Source: Rhizobium jaguaris (GTDB lineage: Bacteria > Pseudomonadota > Alphaproteobacteria > Rhizobiales > Rhizobiaceae). From it: DNA of 64,000 bases. Shown one piece after another: positions 12,187 through 20,576 of this stretch; position 1 is the stretch's first letter; every line of letters starts with the position of its first letter. The position numbers and the translations under genes are program-made. Below the pieces are notes generated by a model. The model was not told the DNA's origin and ran no database searches. It was given only the letters and a program-made list of their open reading frames with translations. The stretch lies in NCBI RefSeq assembly GCF_003627755.1, contig NZ_CP032694.1, positions 3,587,501 through 3,651,500 of the forward strand, given 5' to 3'.

Positions 12187-13254
12187 ATGTTGGCGCTCCC
12201 TTTCTCGAAGATATCCGCACCACTGAACACGTTGCTCGCGGCAATCGGTCTCTTGACCGTGGCTGCGCTCACGACGCCGAACATAACCGGACAGACCAGG
12301 CTCCTTCTGGAAGTCCTGCTCGTCGGCATCTGGGCTGCCTACGTCCTGCAACTGATTGAGACGCTGATCGTGCAGCGAGCAAGAGACGTTCGCGATCGTG
12401 TGCCGGAAATCACCGTTGATATGCTTGCCGTTTTGGTCCCCCTGGTCGCGTTCCTGTTTGTCGGCGGGCGCGATCAGAGTCTCTATTGTGCCATTTGGCT
12501 GCTGAAGCCGCTGCGCGGTTCGACCTTCTTTCGCCTGCTGGGCAGGGTCCTGTCCAAAGAGGCTCACAACCTGATCGGCGTCACCTCGATCTTCGGCATC
12601 GTTCTGTTTGGCGCGGCGCTCGCCGGCTATGTCATCGAGCGCGACGTCCAGCCCGACAAGTTCGGCAGCATCCCCTTGGCGATGTGGTGGGCAGTGACCA
12701 CGCTGTCGACCACCGGGTATGGCGACGAGATTCCGCAAAGTTTCGCCGGCCGCATACTTGCTGGGTTGGTCATGATGAGCGGAATCGGCATCTTCGGACT
12801 CTGGGCCGGCATTCTCGCCACTGGCTTCTACGAAGAAGTTCGTCGCCAGGACTTCGTGCGCAATTGGCAGTTGGTTGCAGCGGTGCCGCTGTTTCAAAAG
12901 CTCGGTTCGGCCGCACTCATCGAGATCGTGCGGGCGCTGAGGCCCCGCGTCGTGCCGGCCGGCGGCATAATCTGCCGTAAGGGTGAGAGCGGCGACCAGA
13001 TGTTCTTCATCGTCGAAGGCCGGGTCAGCGTCGCGACACCGAACCCGGTGGAACTGGGCGCCGGCAGCTTCTTCGGCGAGATGGCGCTGATCAGCGGCGA
13101 ACCGCGCTCGGCGACCGTCAGTGCCGTGACCGAGGTCTCACTGCTGTCGCTCTATTCGGCGGATTTCCAGATGCTGTCGAGCAGCAGCCCGGAGATCGCC
13201 GACATCATCCGCAAGACCGCACTCGAGAGACGCGGCACGACACCGAAGCCCTGA
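12187..13254 (+). CDS. Cyclic-nucleotide-gated K+ channel, MlotiK1 orthologue
   Basis: 355 residues, the same length as the Mesorhizobium loti channel MlotiK1 and closely similar throughout from memory. S1-S4 helices occupy residues 10-130, the pore carries the selectivity filter TTGYGD (175-180), S6 is near 190-213, then the linker EEVRRQDFVRNWQLVAAVPL. The cAMP-binding domain ends with the phosphate-binding cassette FFGEMALISGEPRSAT. Glu298, Arg307 and Ser308, which contact the nucleotide in MlotiK1, fall at identical positions. Expected role: inner-membrane K+ conductance opened by cAMP. Confidence 0.96.
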   Translation: MLALPFSKISAPLNTLLAAIGLLTVAALTTPNITGQTRLLLEVLLVGIWAAYVLQLIETLIVQRARDVRDRVPEITVDMLAVLVPLVAFLFVGGRDQSLYCAIWLLKPLRGSTFFRLLGRVLSKEAHNLIGVTSIFGIVLFGAALAGYVIERDVQPDKFGSIPLAMWWAVTTLSTTGYGDEIPQSFAGRILAGLVMMSGIGIFGLWAGILATGFYEEVRRQDFVRNWQLVAAVPLFQKLGSAALIEIVRALRPRVVPAGGIICRKGESGDQMFFIVEGRVSVATPNPVELGAGSFFGEMALISGEPRSATVSAVTEVSLLSLYSADFQMLSSSSPEIADIIRKTALERRGTTPKP

Positions 13255-13467
13255 CGGAGAAGACGCTGCGATCAAGACAGTGTCGGAAGTCTCGGATGCT
13301 GGCGCCTAAGAAGCTGCGAGCGACCGATGGCCCGGACCCTCCGCTGACCTTGTTTCCAGCCATTCCCTGATGTGTTGACGATGACATAAGCGATATGGCA
13401 GCGTCGTCTCTGTTGAGCGTCTCTTCATTTGATGGCGCTTGTTCTGACCTCAATTCGGCACGGCTCG

Positions 13468-14406
13468 ATGCACCCCAGACTGCTCAAGACATTCCTCGCG
13501 GTGGCTCGGAACCGGAATTTCACCCGTGCGGCCGAGGAGGTCCATCTCGCGCAATCAAGCGTGAGCGATCAGATCCAGTCGCTCGAAACTGAACTGGACA
13601 CCGCTCTCTTTATCCGGTCGAGATCGGGCTTGGAGCTGACGGCGGCGGGCGAGACATTAAGACCCTATGCCGAAGAAATTCTGACGGTCGCGGACGAGGC
13701 GCGCGCCGCCGTCAAAGCCGCCTCGGGGGTCGCGGCTGGGACGGTGACGATCGGCGCGCTGGAGACGGTTGCCTCCATGAAGCTTCCGTTGTGGTTGCCG
13801 GCTTTTCAAAGCGATCATCCTGATATCAGCCTAACGGTGAAGGTCACGGGCAGTGGCGATCTCTTGCGGAAGCTCGAAGACGGCGAGATCGATGTCGCCT
13901 TTTGTTTTGACAAGGACGATCTCGATGAGCGCCTGGCGAAGCGGATCATATCGGCGGAGCCATTGGTCCTTATTACACCTCCCGGGCAAGTTTCCGCATC
14001 GAAAAGCGGCGATTTGGCAGCACTTGCCTCCATGAGCTTCGTTGTGACCGAAGCCGGCTGCATCTATCGACACCTGTTCGACAAAGCATTTGAGGAGGCA
14101 GGGCTCGCAGCACCGAAGCTCGTCGCTGAAGTTGGCAGCATAGGCACAATTGGTCGGCTCGTGGCAGCCGGTACGGGCGTGAGCCTGGTTCCAAGGCTTG
14201 CTGTCGGCGATGCGCTCGACCGTGGCGAAATCCGCGAGATGCCCTGGCCGGGTCCAATGCGGACAGCATCGCTTGTGATGATCTGGCGCCGCAGGCGCGT
14301 TCAGCCGCCAGCCCTGAAACTGTTGCTGGCGGCCGCGAGCGAGGGTTTCGTGCCAGCTAAACCAGTCGATGCCCGCCCTCGACATGCAGTATCGTCCCCG
14401 TTGTGA
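13468..14406 (+). CDS. LysR-family transcriptional regulator
   Basis: 312 residues from ATG 13468. Typical LysR N-terminus MHPRLLKTFLAVARNRNFTR plus AAEEVHLAQSSVSDQIQSLE, then an effector domain beginning AAGTVTIGALETVASMKLPL. Starts at 13429 or 13432 would add a tail not seen in the family. Its 3' end overlaps the convergent SDR gene by 50 bases, so the two could interfere with each other in transcription. Effector unknown. Confidence 0.9.
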   Translation: MHPRLLKTFLAVARNRNFTRAAEEVHLAQSSVSDQIQSLETELDTALFIRSRSGLELTAAGETLRPYAEEILTVADEARAAVKAASGVAAGTVTIGALETVASMKLPLWLPAFQSDHPDISLTVKVTGSGDLLRKLEDGEIDVAFCFDKDDLDERLAKRIISAEPLVLITPPGQVSASKSGDLAALASMSFVVTEAGCIYRHLFDKAFEEAGLAAPKLVAEVGSIGTIGRLVAAGTGVSLVPRLAVGDALDRGEIREMPWPGPMRTASLVMIWRRRRVQPPALKLLLAAASEGFVPAKPVDARPRHAVSSPL

Positions 14407-15091
14407 AGCCATTGCCCATCAGGAAGCTGATGGCATCGGCGATGTCTTCTGGTTGTCCCACTCGCCCGACTGGCAGTCGTTTTGCCATGGCGCTCAACGT
14501 CTCGTCTTTCTTGTCGCCGGCAACGAAGGTCCAGATGGGCGTATCGACCCAGCCGGGCGACACGGCATTCACGCGAATTGGCGCCAACTCGACCGCGAGC
14601 GCACGGACCAAACCCTCCAGGCCCGCGTTGACGGCGGCCACGACCGCCCCCCGCGCCGATGGACGATAGGCTGCAATGCCCGATGTGAATGTGATGGAAC
14701 CGGTGGGGGAGAGCATGGGCGCGCCATATTTCGCGAGCAATAACGGTCCGAAGAACTTGCTTTCCACGACCTTTTGCGCGGCCCTGAGATCCAGCGAGGG
14801 CAGCAGCTCATAAGCACCTTCGATATCGGCGGCAGTGCTCACGATATGGTCGAGCCGGCCGATCCGCTCAAAGAGATCGGCGACCTGGCCTTCCTGCGTG
14901 ATATCGACCGTCGCCGTGGAGAGCGCTGGGCTTTGGAGCTCTGCGCAAGCGCGCTGAAGTTTCTCCTCATTCCGTCCGGTGATTATGACCTCGGCACCGA
15001 CGGCGAGCGAGCGTTTCGCCAGCGCCAGGCCCATTCCGGAGCTGCCCCCGGCAATAAGAATTCTTGAATTCGCGATTTCGGCGATTGCCAT
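14357..15091 (-). CDS. SDR-fold protein lacking the YxxxK catalytic pair
   Basis: About 244 residues. The NAD(P)-binding motif is present (RILIAGGSSGMGLALAK), as are the NAxD-like region and C-terminal GxxxxVEGG. Where classical short-chain dehydrogenases have Tyr-x3-Lys, this protein reads GAVVAAVNAG, so both catalytic residues are replaced. It resembles the SDR subgroup typified by Listeria Lin1944, in which active-site residues are absent. A start at 15100 is possible, but AGGA is better spaced for 15091. It could bind nucleotide without acting as a normal dehydrogenase. Confidence 0.8.
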   Translation of the reverse strand: MAIAEIANSRILIAGGSSGMGLALAKRSLAVGAEVIITGRNEEKLQRACAELQSPALSTATVDITQEGQVADLFERIGRLDHIVSTAADIEGAYELLPSLDLRAAQKVVESKFFGPLLLAKYGAPMLSPTGSITFTSGIAAYRPSARGAVVAAVNAGLEGLVRALAVELAPIRVNAVSPGWVDTPIWTFVAGDKKDETLSAMAKRLPVGRVGQPEDIADAISFLMGNGFTTGTILHVEGGHRLV

Positions 15092-15314
15092 GTCTTTCAT
15101 TCCTGCAGGTGATGACTACCGCCGAAAATTCGCAAAGACGCGTAAGGAGGGGAAACGGAGAAAAACGATAGTGTCATCGGAAACGCCGATGGAGGAATAT
15201 CGTCGCGGAAGCGCCAGGTTCGACTGCGGGGACCACCAACAAACCAGTTGCAATTCCCCCAGCCTGCGCTATCCCCTTGAGGAGGACATCCCGTCAGCGA
15301 GGGGCGACATCGTC

Positions 15315-16289
15315 ATGGATTCGATCCTCTATTCCACAGCAGATAATCCGGTGCCGGAAAACCGCACCGAGGGGTTCTTTGAAACCTTTGACGGGCGCAA
15401 GCTGCGCTATGTCGTCTTCCGCTGTGAACAGCCGGTCGCCAAGGGCACCGTGGTGGTGCTGCAGGGTCGCAACGAGTTCATCGAGAAATACTTCGAGACG
15501 ATCCGCGATCTGACCGCCAAGGGGCTGTGGGTCGCGACCTTCGATCTGCGTGGCCAGGGCGGTTCGGAGCGGCTGTTGAAGGATCCTTTGCGCGGGCATG
15601 TCCGCCATTTTTCCGATTATGAGCGGGACCTTAGCGCTTTCCTCGAAAAGATCGTGCTGCCGGATACGCGCCTGCCCTTCTATTTGCTGGCACATTCGAC
15701 CGGCGCGCTGATCGCACTGTCGGCGGCGCCGCGGCTGACCAGCCGGATCGAGCGTATGGTGCTGTCGGCGCCCTTCGTTGGACTCACCGGCCACGGTGCT
15801 TCGCCCGGCCTCGTGCGCTTTCTCTCCGGCACGGTCAGCGCTGTTGGTCTCGGCCGGATGCAGTTCAGCAAAAAATTCAAGGAAAAGCCTTTCGCTGAAA
15901 ACCCGCTGACCACGGACGAACGACGTTATCGGCGCAACATCGCTATCGGAAAGACCTATCCGCAGCTCACGCTCGGACCGCCGACGGCGCGCTGGCTGCT
16001 GGAAGCATTCCGCACGATCGAGCGCGTCAATTCGCCCGAGCATCTTTTTTCCATTGCCATTCCGACCGTGCTGATCGCGCCGACCCGAGATGGCGTCGTG
16101 CCCTATGCCGACCAGGAACGGCTGTCGCGCTATTTCCGGGCGGCACAGCTCGTGCCCGTCCACGGCGCGAAACATGAGATTCTTCAGGAGCGGGATGTCT
16201 ATCGCAATGCGGCACTCGCCGCCATCAACGCCTTCATTCCCGGCAGCGATGCCGAAACGAATACGGATACGGCGGGGGTCGGAATTTAG
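15315..16289 (+). CDS. Alpha/beta hydrolase, lysophospholipase L2/monoglyceride lipase-like
   Basis: 324 residues of the serine aminopeptidase S33 (Hydrolase_4) group. The nucleophile elbow is AHSTG with Ser128, the acid is Asp259 (APTRDGVVPY) and the base His287 (VHGAKHEIL), in the correct order and spacing. GRNEFIEKYFETI near residue 51 is the usual oxyanion region of PldB-like proteins. No signal peptide is seen, so it is likely cytosolic or peripheral. Probable substrates are lysophospholipids or monoacylglycerols, inferred only from the family. The start is the ATG giving the normal family N-terminus. Confidence 0.87.
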   Translation: MDSILYSTADNPVPENRTEGFFETFDGRKLRYVVFRCEQPVAKGTVVVLQGRNEFIEKYFETIRDLTAKGLWVATFDLRGQGGSERLLKDPLRGHVRHFSDYERDLSAFLEKIVLPDTRLPFYLLAHSTGALIALSAAPRLTSRIERMVLSAPFVGLTGHGASPGLVRFLSGTVSAVGLGRMQFSKKFKEKPFAENPLTTDERRYRRNIAIGKTYPQLTLGPPTARWLLEAFRTIERVNSPEHLFSIAIPTVLIAPTRDGVVPYADQERLSRYFRAAQLVPVHGAKHEILQERDVYRNAALAAINAFIPGSDAETNTDTAGVGI

Positions 16290-16337
16290 AGCATAGTGCC
16301 GAAAAGTGGGCAGCGGTCTTCTGATAAGATCACGCTC
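16289..16337. repeat. Rhizobial intergenic palindromic repeat
   Basis: A 49-base imperfect hairpin sequence beginning GAGCATAGTGCCGAAAAGTG and ending ATCACGCTC. I recognise this as a motif that recurs between genes in Rhizobium genomes. It starts inside the stop codon region of the hydrolase gene and ends just before the IS element. Confidence 0.5.
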
Positions 16338-16348
16338 AATCAGACAGC

Positions 16349-17399
16349 TAGAGCGTTTCCGTTTTTAGCTGAATCGGAAGGGATTCCGTTTTTGCTTGTT
16401 TTGTGATTCAAGATGTTGGCTGGAGTGGAGGCCAGCATCAGATGACTCGACCTCTTTCAAATGATCTTCGTAAGCGTGTTGTTGATGCGATCGAGGCCGG
16501 CGAGAGCTGCCGGTCGGTGGCGGCACGGTTCGGTATTGCGGTGTCTTCAGCGGTGAAGTGGTCTCAGCGTTATCGTTCGAGCGGATCCGTCGCGCCCGGG
16601 AAGATGGGTGGTCACCGCAAGCGTGTTCTGGAGCCGTACCGGGCGTTTATCGCAGAGCGGATCAACCAGACGCCGCATCTGTCACTGCACGGGTTGAAGG
16701 AAGAGTTGGCCGCACGAGGGGTGAAGGTGTCCCACGATACCGTATGGCAGTTCCTGCGGCGCGAAGGGCTGCGGTTCAAAAAAAACACTGTTCGCCCTTG
16801 AGCAGGCGCGTGCCGACATAGCGCGGCGACGACAGCGCTGGCGGTCCTGGCAGGCCGGTCTCGATCCAAGACGGCTGGTCTTCATCGACGAAACCTGGAT
16901 CAAGACCAACATGGCGCCGCTTCGAGGCTGGGGGGCGAGGGGCAAACGCCTGCGCAGCTTCGCCCCGCACGGCCATTGGCGCACCCTGACTTTCCTCGGC
17001 GCGCTGCGCTGCGATCGGCTCGCCGCACCTTGTGTCTTCGATGGACCGATCAACGGTCAGTGCTTCCGTGCCTATGTCGAGCAACAACTCCTACCGGTGC
17101 TCGAACCCGGCGACATCGTCGTGATGGATAACCTCGGTTCCCACAAGTCGGTCGCCATCCGTCAGATGATCCGCAACGCCGGTGCACGGCTCTGGTACCT
17201 GCCGCCCTATTCACCCGACCTCAATCCGATTGAGCAGGCCTTCGCCAAAATCAAGCACTGGATGCGCTTGGCTCAGAAGCGAACCATCGATGACACGTGG
17301 CGTCACATCGGACAACTCGTTACAACAATCCAGCCCAACGAATGTAGCAACTACTTCGCCAATGCCGGCTACGCTTCCGTCAAAACCTGAAAGGCTCTA
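16349..17399 (+). mobile_element. IS630-family insertion sequence
   Basis: About 1.05 kb. Terminal inverted repeats match at 15 of the first 18 bases: left TAGAGCGTTTCCGTTTTT, right end read inward TAGAGCCTTTCAGGTTTT. A TA dinucleotide lies at each end (16349-16350 and 17398-17399), the target duplication typical of IS630/Tc1-mariner elements. It holds one transposase spread over two frames. The element looks intact and recent. Confidence 0.88.
16442..17390 (+). CDS. IS630-family transposase, two frames joined at an A8 run
   Basis: The first frame (16442-16801, MTRPLSNDLRKRVVDAIEAG) holds the N-terminal HTH domains. The second continues to 17390 with the DDE catalytic domain: Asp in LVFIDETWIKT, Asp in IVVMDNLGSHK, Glu in DLNPIEQAFAKIK. 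The frames meet at eight A residues, 16778-16785. Reading one A fewer gives an unbroken RFKKTLFALEQ. Such A-runs are used for programmed slippage in this family, so the transposase is probably functional. A simple frameshift mutation is the alternative. Confidence 0.85.
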
Positions 17400-18170
17400 G
17401 CGCGACAGGATCGCCCTTGCCTCATCATAGACCGCACGGCTGCCCGCGGCGATAATGGAGCCGCCTATTTCCGGCCGACCGCCGTCCCATGTGGTGATAA
17501 TGCCGCCCGCCTGCTCGATGACAGGGATGATGCCGCCGACATCATAGGGCTTCAGCGAATTTTCGATAACGAGATCGACGTGACCGGCGGCGAGCAGTGC
17601 ATAGGCGTAGCAATCCGTGCCGTAGCGGAAGAGGCGCACCTGGCTCTCGATCTCACGGTATTTCGCCAACTCTTCGCCGACGAAAAGATGCGGCGAGGTG
17701 GTGAAGAGAATGGCATTTGAGATGCCGCCGCAATCGCGGACCTGCAGCCGTTTTTCACCATCCGGGCCGGAATAAGTGGAACCATTGCCGTCGGCGAAAT
17801 AACGCTCGCCTGTGAATGGTTGATCGATCATGCCCATGATGGCGCGGCCGTTTTTCTGCAGGCCGATCAGCGTGCCCCAGACGGGCACGCCGGAGATGAA
17901 GGCGCGAGTGCCGTCGATCGGATCGATCACCCAGACATGCTGGCGGTCGAGACCGACATTGCCGTGTTCTTCACCCAGAATACCGTGATCGGGAAATTCC
18001 GTTTCGATGAGTGTCCGGATCGCCACTTCGGCGGCACGGTCGCCCTCGGTCACCGGGTCGAACCCCTTGGCCTCCTTGTTGACCACATCGACCCCGGCGC
18101 GAAAGCGCGGCAGGGTCTCGGCCTTGGCCGCCTCGGCCAGACGATAGAAGAACGCACGGTCAGGAAGCAT
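17397..18170 (-). CDS. hisN: Histidinol-phosphatase, inositol-monophosphatase family
   Basis: 257 residues. Mg-dependent phosphatase motifs: GEEHG (Glu67/Glu68), DPIDGT (Asp83, Asp86) and Asp210 in KPYDVGG. The RAFISGVPVWGTLIGL stretch after DPIDGT is typical of HisN-type enzymes, which dephosphorylate histidinol phosphate in histidine synthesis; a broader inositol-phosphatase role cannot be excluded. Its TAG stop codon contains the TA target of the adjoining IS630 element. The stop is regenerated whether or not the element is present, so the protein is unaffected, but the native 3' region is separated from it. Confidence 0.85.
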   Translation of the reverse strand: MLPDRAFFYRLAEAAKAETLPRFRAGVDVVNKEAKGFDPVTEGDRAAEVAIRTLIETEFPDHGILGEEHGNVGLDRQHVWVIDPIDGTRAFISGVPVWGTLIGLQKNGRAIMGMIDQPFTGERYFADGNGSTYSGPDGEKRLQVRDCGGISNAILFTTSPHLFVGEELAKYREIESQVRLFRYGTDCYAYALLAAGHVDLVIENSLKPYDVGGIIPVIEQAGGIITTWDGGRPEIGGSIIAAGSRAVYDEARAILSR

Positions 18171-18317
18171 GGTCGATCCGGATAAATGACGGGACGGGCG
18201 AAGTCATAGCGCATAAACGCAACGAAGCAAACCAAATGCCGATGCGAGAGGCGGATTGCCCGGCGATCAGGCAGATATCTTGAGATTGCCTAAATATTTT
18301 GCATCGCAATAATCTGC

Positions 18318-18346
18318 TTGACATTTGTGCAATGCAATAGCAATAT
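18318..18346 (+). promoter_or_regulatory. Sigma-70 promoter of the small RNA
   Basis: TTGACA (18318-18323), exactly 17 bases, CAATAT (18341-18346). Preceded by C, giving the rhizobial CTTGAC form. It points at the small RNA rather than at any coding region. Confidence 0.75.
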
Positions 18347-18352
18347 CCCCTT

Positions 18353-18430
18353 ACAGTCTTCTGACTGTAAATACCCTCCTTGGGTGTTTCCTCCCTAGAC
18401 TTAGCCGCGCCACAAGCGCGGTTCTTTTTT
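18353..18430 (+). ncRNA. Small trans-acting RNA with anti-Shine-Dalgarno motifs, alpha-r14/NfeR1-like
   Basis: About 78 nt, starting 6-7 bases after a strong promoter. Hairpin 1: ACAGTC (18353-18358) with GACTGT (18363-18368), extendable to 8 bp. Hairpin 2: ACCC (18373-18376) with GGGT (18382-18385), exposing TCCTT in the loop. Then single-stranded TTTCCTCCCT (18387-18396), complementary to ribosome binding sites. Then a terminator: CCGCGC (18405-18410) with GCGCGG (18416-18421) and a U-rich tail. Three stem-loops plus CCUCC motifs resemble the rhizobial alpha-r14 (NfeR1) family. That family assignment is from memory and uncertain; that it is an sRNA gene is well supported. Confidence 0.75.
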
Positions 18431-18433
18431 GCT

Positions 18434-18482
18434 AGAGAGTCCCCTCGCCCTGCCTGCGGGGAGAGGGCTAGGGTGAGGGGCC
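18434..18482. repeat. Rhizobial mosaic palindromic repeat
   Basis: A GC-rich interrupted palindrome of the CCCTCGCCCTG...GGGGAGAGGG...GGTGAGGGG type, related to the copies at 18571-18658 and 56105-56190. It looks like a rhizobial intergenic mosaic element. Confidence 0.5.
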
Positions 18483-18570
18483 AGGCACCAAGGCACGTTA
18501 ACAGCAAACATGCCTGACCATCATCACAGCCAAACGATTCGATAAGCTTTGTTCGCTCTGAAAGGTTCGA

Positions 18571-18658
18571 GACAGCCCCTCATCCGAGGCGTCGACATTT
18601 CGCCCTGCTCAATGTCTCCGCCCCACCTTCTCCCCGCCTTGCGGGGCGAAAGGGCTTT
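18571..18658. repeat. Rhizobial mosaic palindromic repeat, inverse orientation
   Basis: Begins CCCCTCATCCGAGGCG and ends CTTCTCCCCGCC-TTGC-GGGGCGAAAGG. Reverse-complemented, it aligns with the block at 56105-56190 (CCCTTTCGCCCCGC, GGGGAGAAGGTGG, GGATGAGGGGC), so this is a dispersed family rather than a local structure. Confidence 0.55.
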
Positions 18659-18661
18659 GCC

Positions 18662-19546
18662 TCACTCCGCCGCCAGCGCCGGATCGCCTGCATAAGACTC
18701 CACATGTTCGGCCATGCGCTTCATGAACAGGGTGATGGCAGCGGCCACCGCATCGAAATCCGCGCGCTTCTCCAGCGTCGTTTCATCGACATAGAGCGAA
18801 CGGTTGACCTCGATCTGGAGGGCATGAAGACCGCGGGAGGGGCGACCGTAATGCTCAGTGATGAAGCCGCCGGCATAGGGCTTGTTGCGCACGGCGTTGA
18901 AGCCGAGTTCTTCGAGGATCTGCATGGCGGCGCGCGACAGGTCCGCCGAAGCGCTGGTCCCATAGCGATCGCCGAGGATGAAATCGGGGCGCATGTTGCT
19001 GCCGGCGATGCGGATATTGCCCGGCATGGAATGGCAGTCGACCAGAACACCGAAACCGAATTGGACATGCGTGCGGGCAATCAGCCGGCGAAGGGTCGCA
19101 TGGTAAGGCTTGTAGATCGTGTCAATGCGCCTCAGCGCATCCTCGACCGGTACGCGGCGGGCGTAGATTTCCATATTTTCCGCAACAATGCGCGGAATCG
19201 TGCCGAGGCCGCCGGCAACGCGGAGCGAATTGATATTGGCATAGGGCGGCAGCATGCCGTCGAACATGCGCGGGTCGAGCTCGTAGGGCTCGCGGTTGAC
19301 GTCGATATAGGCGCGCGGAAAATTGGCGAACAGCAACGGCGCACCGAGAGCGCTCGCTGCCGAAAACAGCTCATCGACGTAATGATCTTCCGAGCGGCGG
19401 ATGGCGATGCCTTGCAGGCGGGACTGGGCGATAAAATCGGGTGGATAGATACGGCCGCTATGGGGCGAGCTGTAGACAAAGGGAATTGTCTGAGAGACGG
19501 GCTCCAATACCTCGAAAATCTCGAAATTACGCATTTCTGCGGACAT
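18662..19546 (-). CDS. N-formylglutamate amidohydrolase family protein
   Basis: 294 residues from the chosen ATG (MSAEMRNFEIFEVLEPVSQT); starts further upstream are possible and none has a strong ribosome binding site. Family landmarks are VYSSPHSGRIYPPDF, RRSEDHYVDELF, NREPYELDPRMF and the metal-site motif LVDCHSMPG. Members hydrolyse N-formyl-L-glutamate, or more broadly N-substituted amino acids or cell-wall peptides. No hut genes are near, so a role in histidine breakdown is not supported by context. It is divergent from cpdR. Confidence 0.88.
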   Translation of the reverse strand: MSAEMRNFEIFEVLEPVSQTIPFVYSSPHSGRIYPPDFIAQSRLQGIAIRRSEDHYVDELFSAASALGAPLLFANFPRAYIDVNREPYELDPRMFDGMLPPYANINSLRVAGGLGTIPRIVAENMEIYARRVPVEDALRRIDTIYKPYHATLRRLIARTHVQFGFGVLVDCHSMPGNIRIAGSNMRPDFILGDRYGTSASADLSRAAMQILEELGFNAVRNKPYAGGFITEHYGRPSRGLHALQIEVNRSLYVDETTLEKRADFDAVAAAITLFMKRMAEHVESYAGDPALAAE

Positions 19547-19833
19547 CAACGTCTTTACCATGTCAACAACTTGTCGCAGCATCCATGTTGCCAGTTGCTC
19601 GCCCGCAAGTCCATACTAACTTAAGCAAAATGGCCTTAATACAATGGGTCGCAGCGGAAATGTCCGAAAGCACGATCCCAGGATACGCGAAGCGATTTTG
19701 GATGCGATCATGCCGCAGCGAACGAACACCTATGGTTTTGCCCTGGCCGACCATTCACCGCTTGTTTACGGCCAACAGCTAAGCTGGATGCCGGACAAGT
19801 CCAAGAAGACAAAAGTTGATTAGCGAACAGATG

Positions 19834-20196
19834 ATGACCCAGAAAATACTCCTTGCCGAAGATGACAACGACATGCGTCGCTTCCTTGTGAAGGCGCTGG
19901 AGAAGGCCGGCTACAAGGTCTTGTCCTTTGACAATGGAGCAAGCGCCTATGACCGGCTGCGCGAAGAGCCTTTTTCGCTGCTGCTTACCGACATCGTCAT
20001 GCCGGAGATGGATGGCATCGAACTGGCGCGCCGTGCCACCGAGCTCGATCCGGACCTGAAAGTGATGTTCATTACCGGTTTCGCCGCCGTGGCGCTGAAC
20101 CCTGATTCGAAGGCGCCGAAGGATGCCAAGGTGCTTTCCAAGCCATTCCACCTGCGCGAGCTGGTCGACGAAGTCAACAAACTCCTCGCTGCGTAA
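19834..20196 (+). CDS. cpdR: CpdR-type single-domain response regulator
   Basis: 120 residues comprising a receiver domain only: acidic pocket LLAEDDNDMRR, phospho-acceptor Asp53 in LLLTDIVMPEMDG, conserved Lys103 in VLSKPFHLREL. Length and sequence match rhizobial CpdR1. In Caulobacter and Sinorhizobium, unphosphorylated CpdR directs the ClpXP protease in cell-cycle control; the phosphorelay runs through CckA-ChpT. There is no output domain. Adjacent ATG at 19831 would add one residue. It sits just upstream of tRNA-Val, the island target. Confidence 0.9.
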   Translation: MTQKILLAEDDNDMRRFLVKALEKAGYKVLSFDNGASAYDRLREEPFSLLLTDIVMPEMDGIELARRATELDPDLKVMFITGFAAVALNPDSKAPKDAKVLSKPFHLRELVDEVNKLLAA

Positions 20197-20236
20197 GACT
20201 TCTGGCGGCAACGTCACAAAACCGAAAAAAAGCCTA

Positions 20237-20265
20237 TTGACGGCCACCAAGGTTTTGTGATCTAT
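20237..20265 (+). promoter_or_regulatory. Promoter of tRNA-Val
   Basis: TTGACG (20237-20242), 17-base spacer, ATCTAT (20260-20265), placed 15 bases before the mature tRNA. Because it lies outside the island, integration leaves tRNA transcription intact. Confidence 0.7.
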
Positions 20266-20280
20266 GCGCCGCCATCGGAT

Positions 20281-20358
<78 letters not shown>

Positions 20359-20363
20359 TTTTC

Positions 20364-20396
20364 AAGGGCTTAGCGGGAAACCGCCGAGCCCTTTTT
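20364..20396 (+). terminator. Terminator after tRNA-Val, brought by the island
   Basis: AAGGGCT-TAGCGG, loop GAAA, CCGCCGAGCCCTT, then a T-run. It lies inside the island and probably replaces the host terminator that now sits at 33167-33200. Confidence 0.75.
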
Positions 20397-20402
20397 GGTC
20401 TC

Positions 20403-20564
20403 TGGTGCCAAATGGTGCCAACTTCGGGCGGTGAAACGGTGCCAAATCTGGCACCCTGCAGCCCCCCCCGAAATTCACTCCCACCGGAGCCCTTGACGAC
20501 CTTCCCGATTGCAACCCGTTGCACCGGGCATTCGCCGCGCCTCTCTGGTGCCAAATCCGGCACC
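20403..20564. repeat. Candidate integrase arm-type binding sites, left end
   Basis: TGGTGCCAAA (20403-20412) and TGGTGCCAAC (20413-20422) stand in tandem at 10-base spacing. CGGTGCCAAA follows at 20437-20446 with an inverted GGCACC at 20449-20454, and the same pair recurs at 20546-20555 and 20559-20564. The tandem also occurs near the right end of the island. Confidence 0.55.
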
Positions 20565-20576
20565 GCCAGCGGGTGG

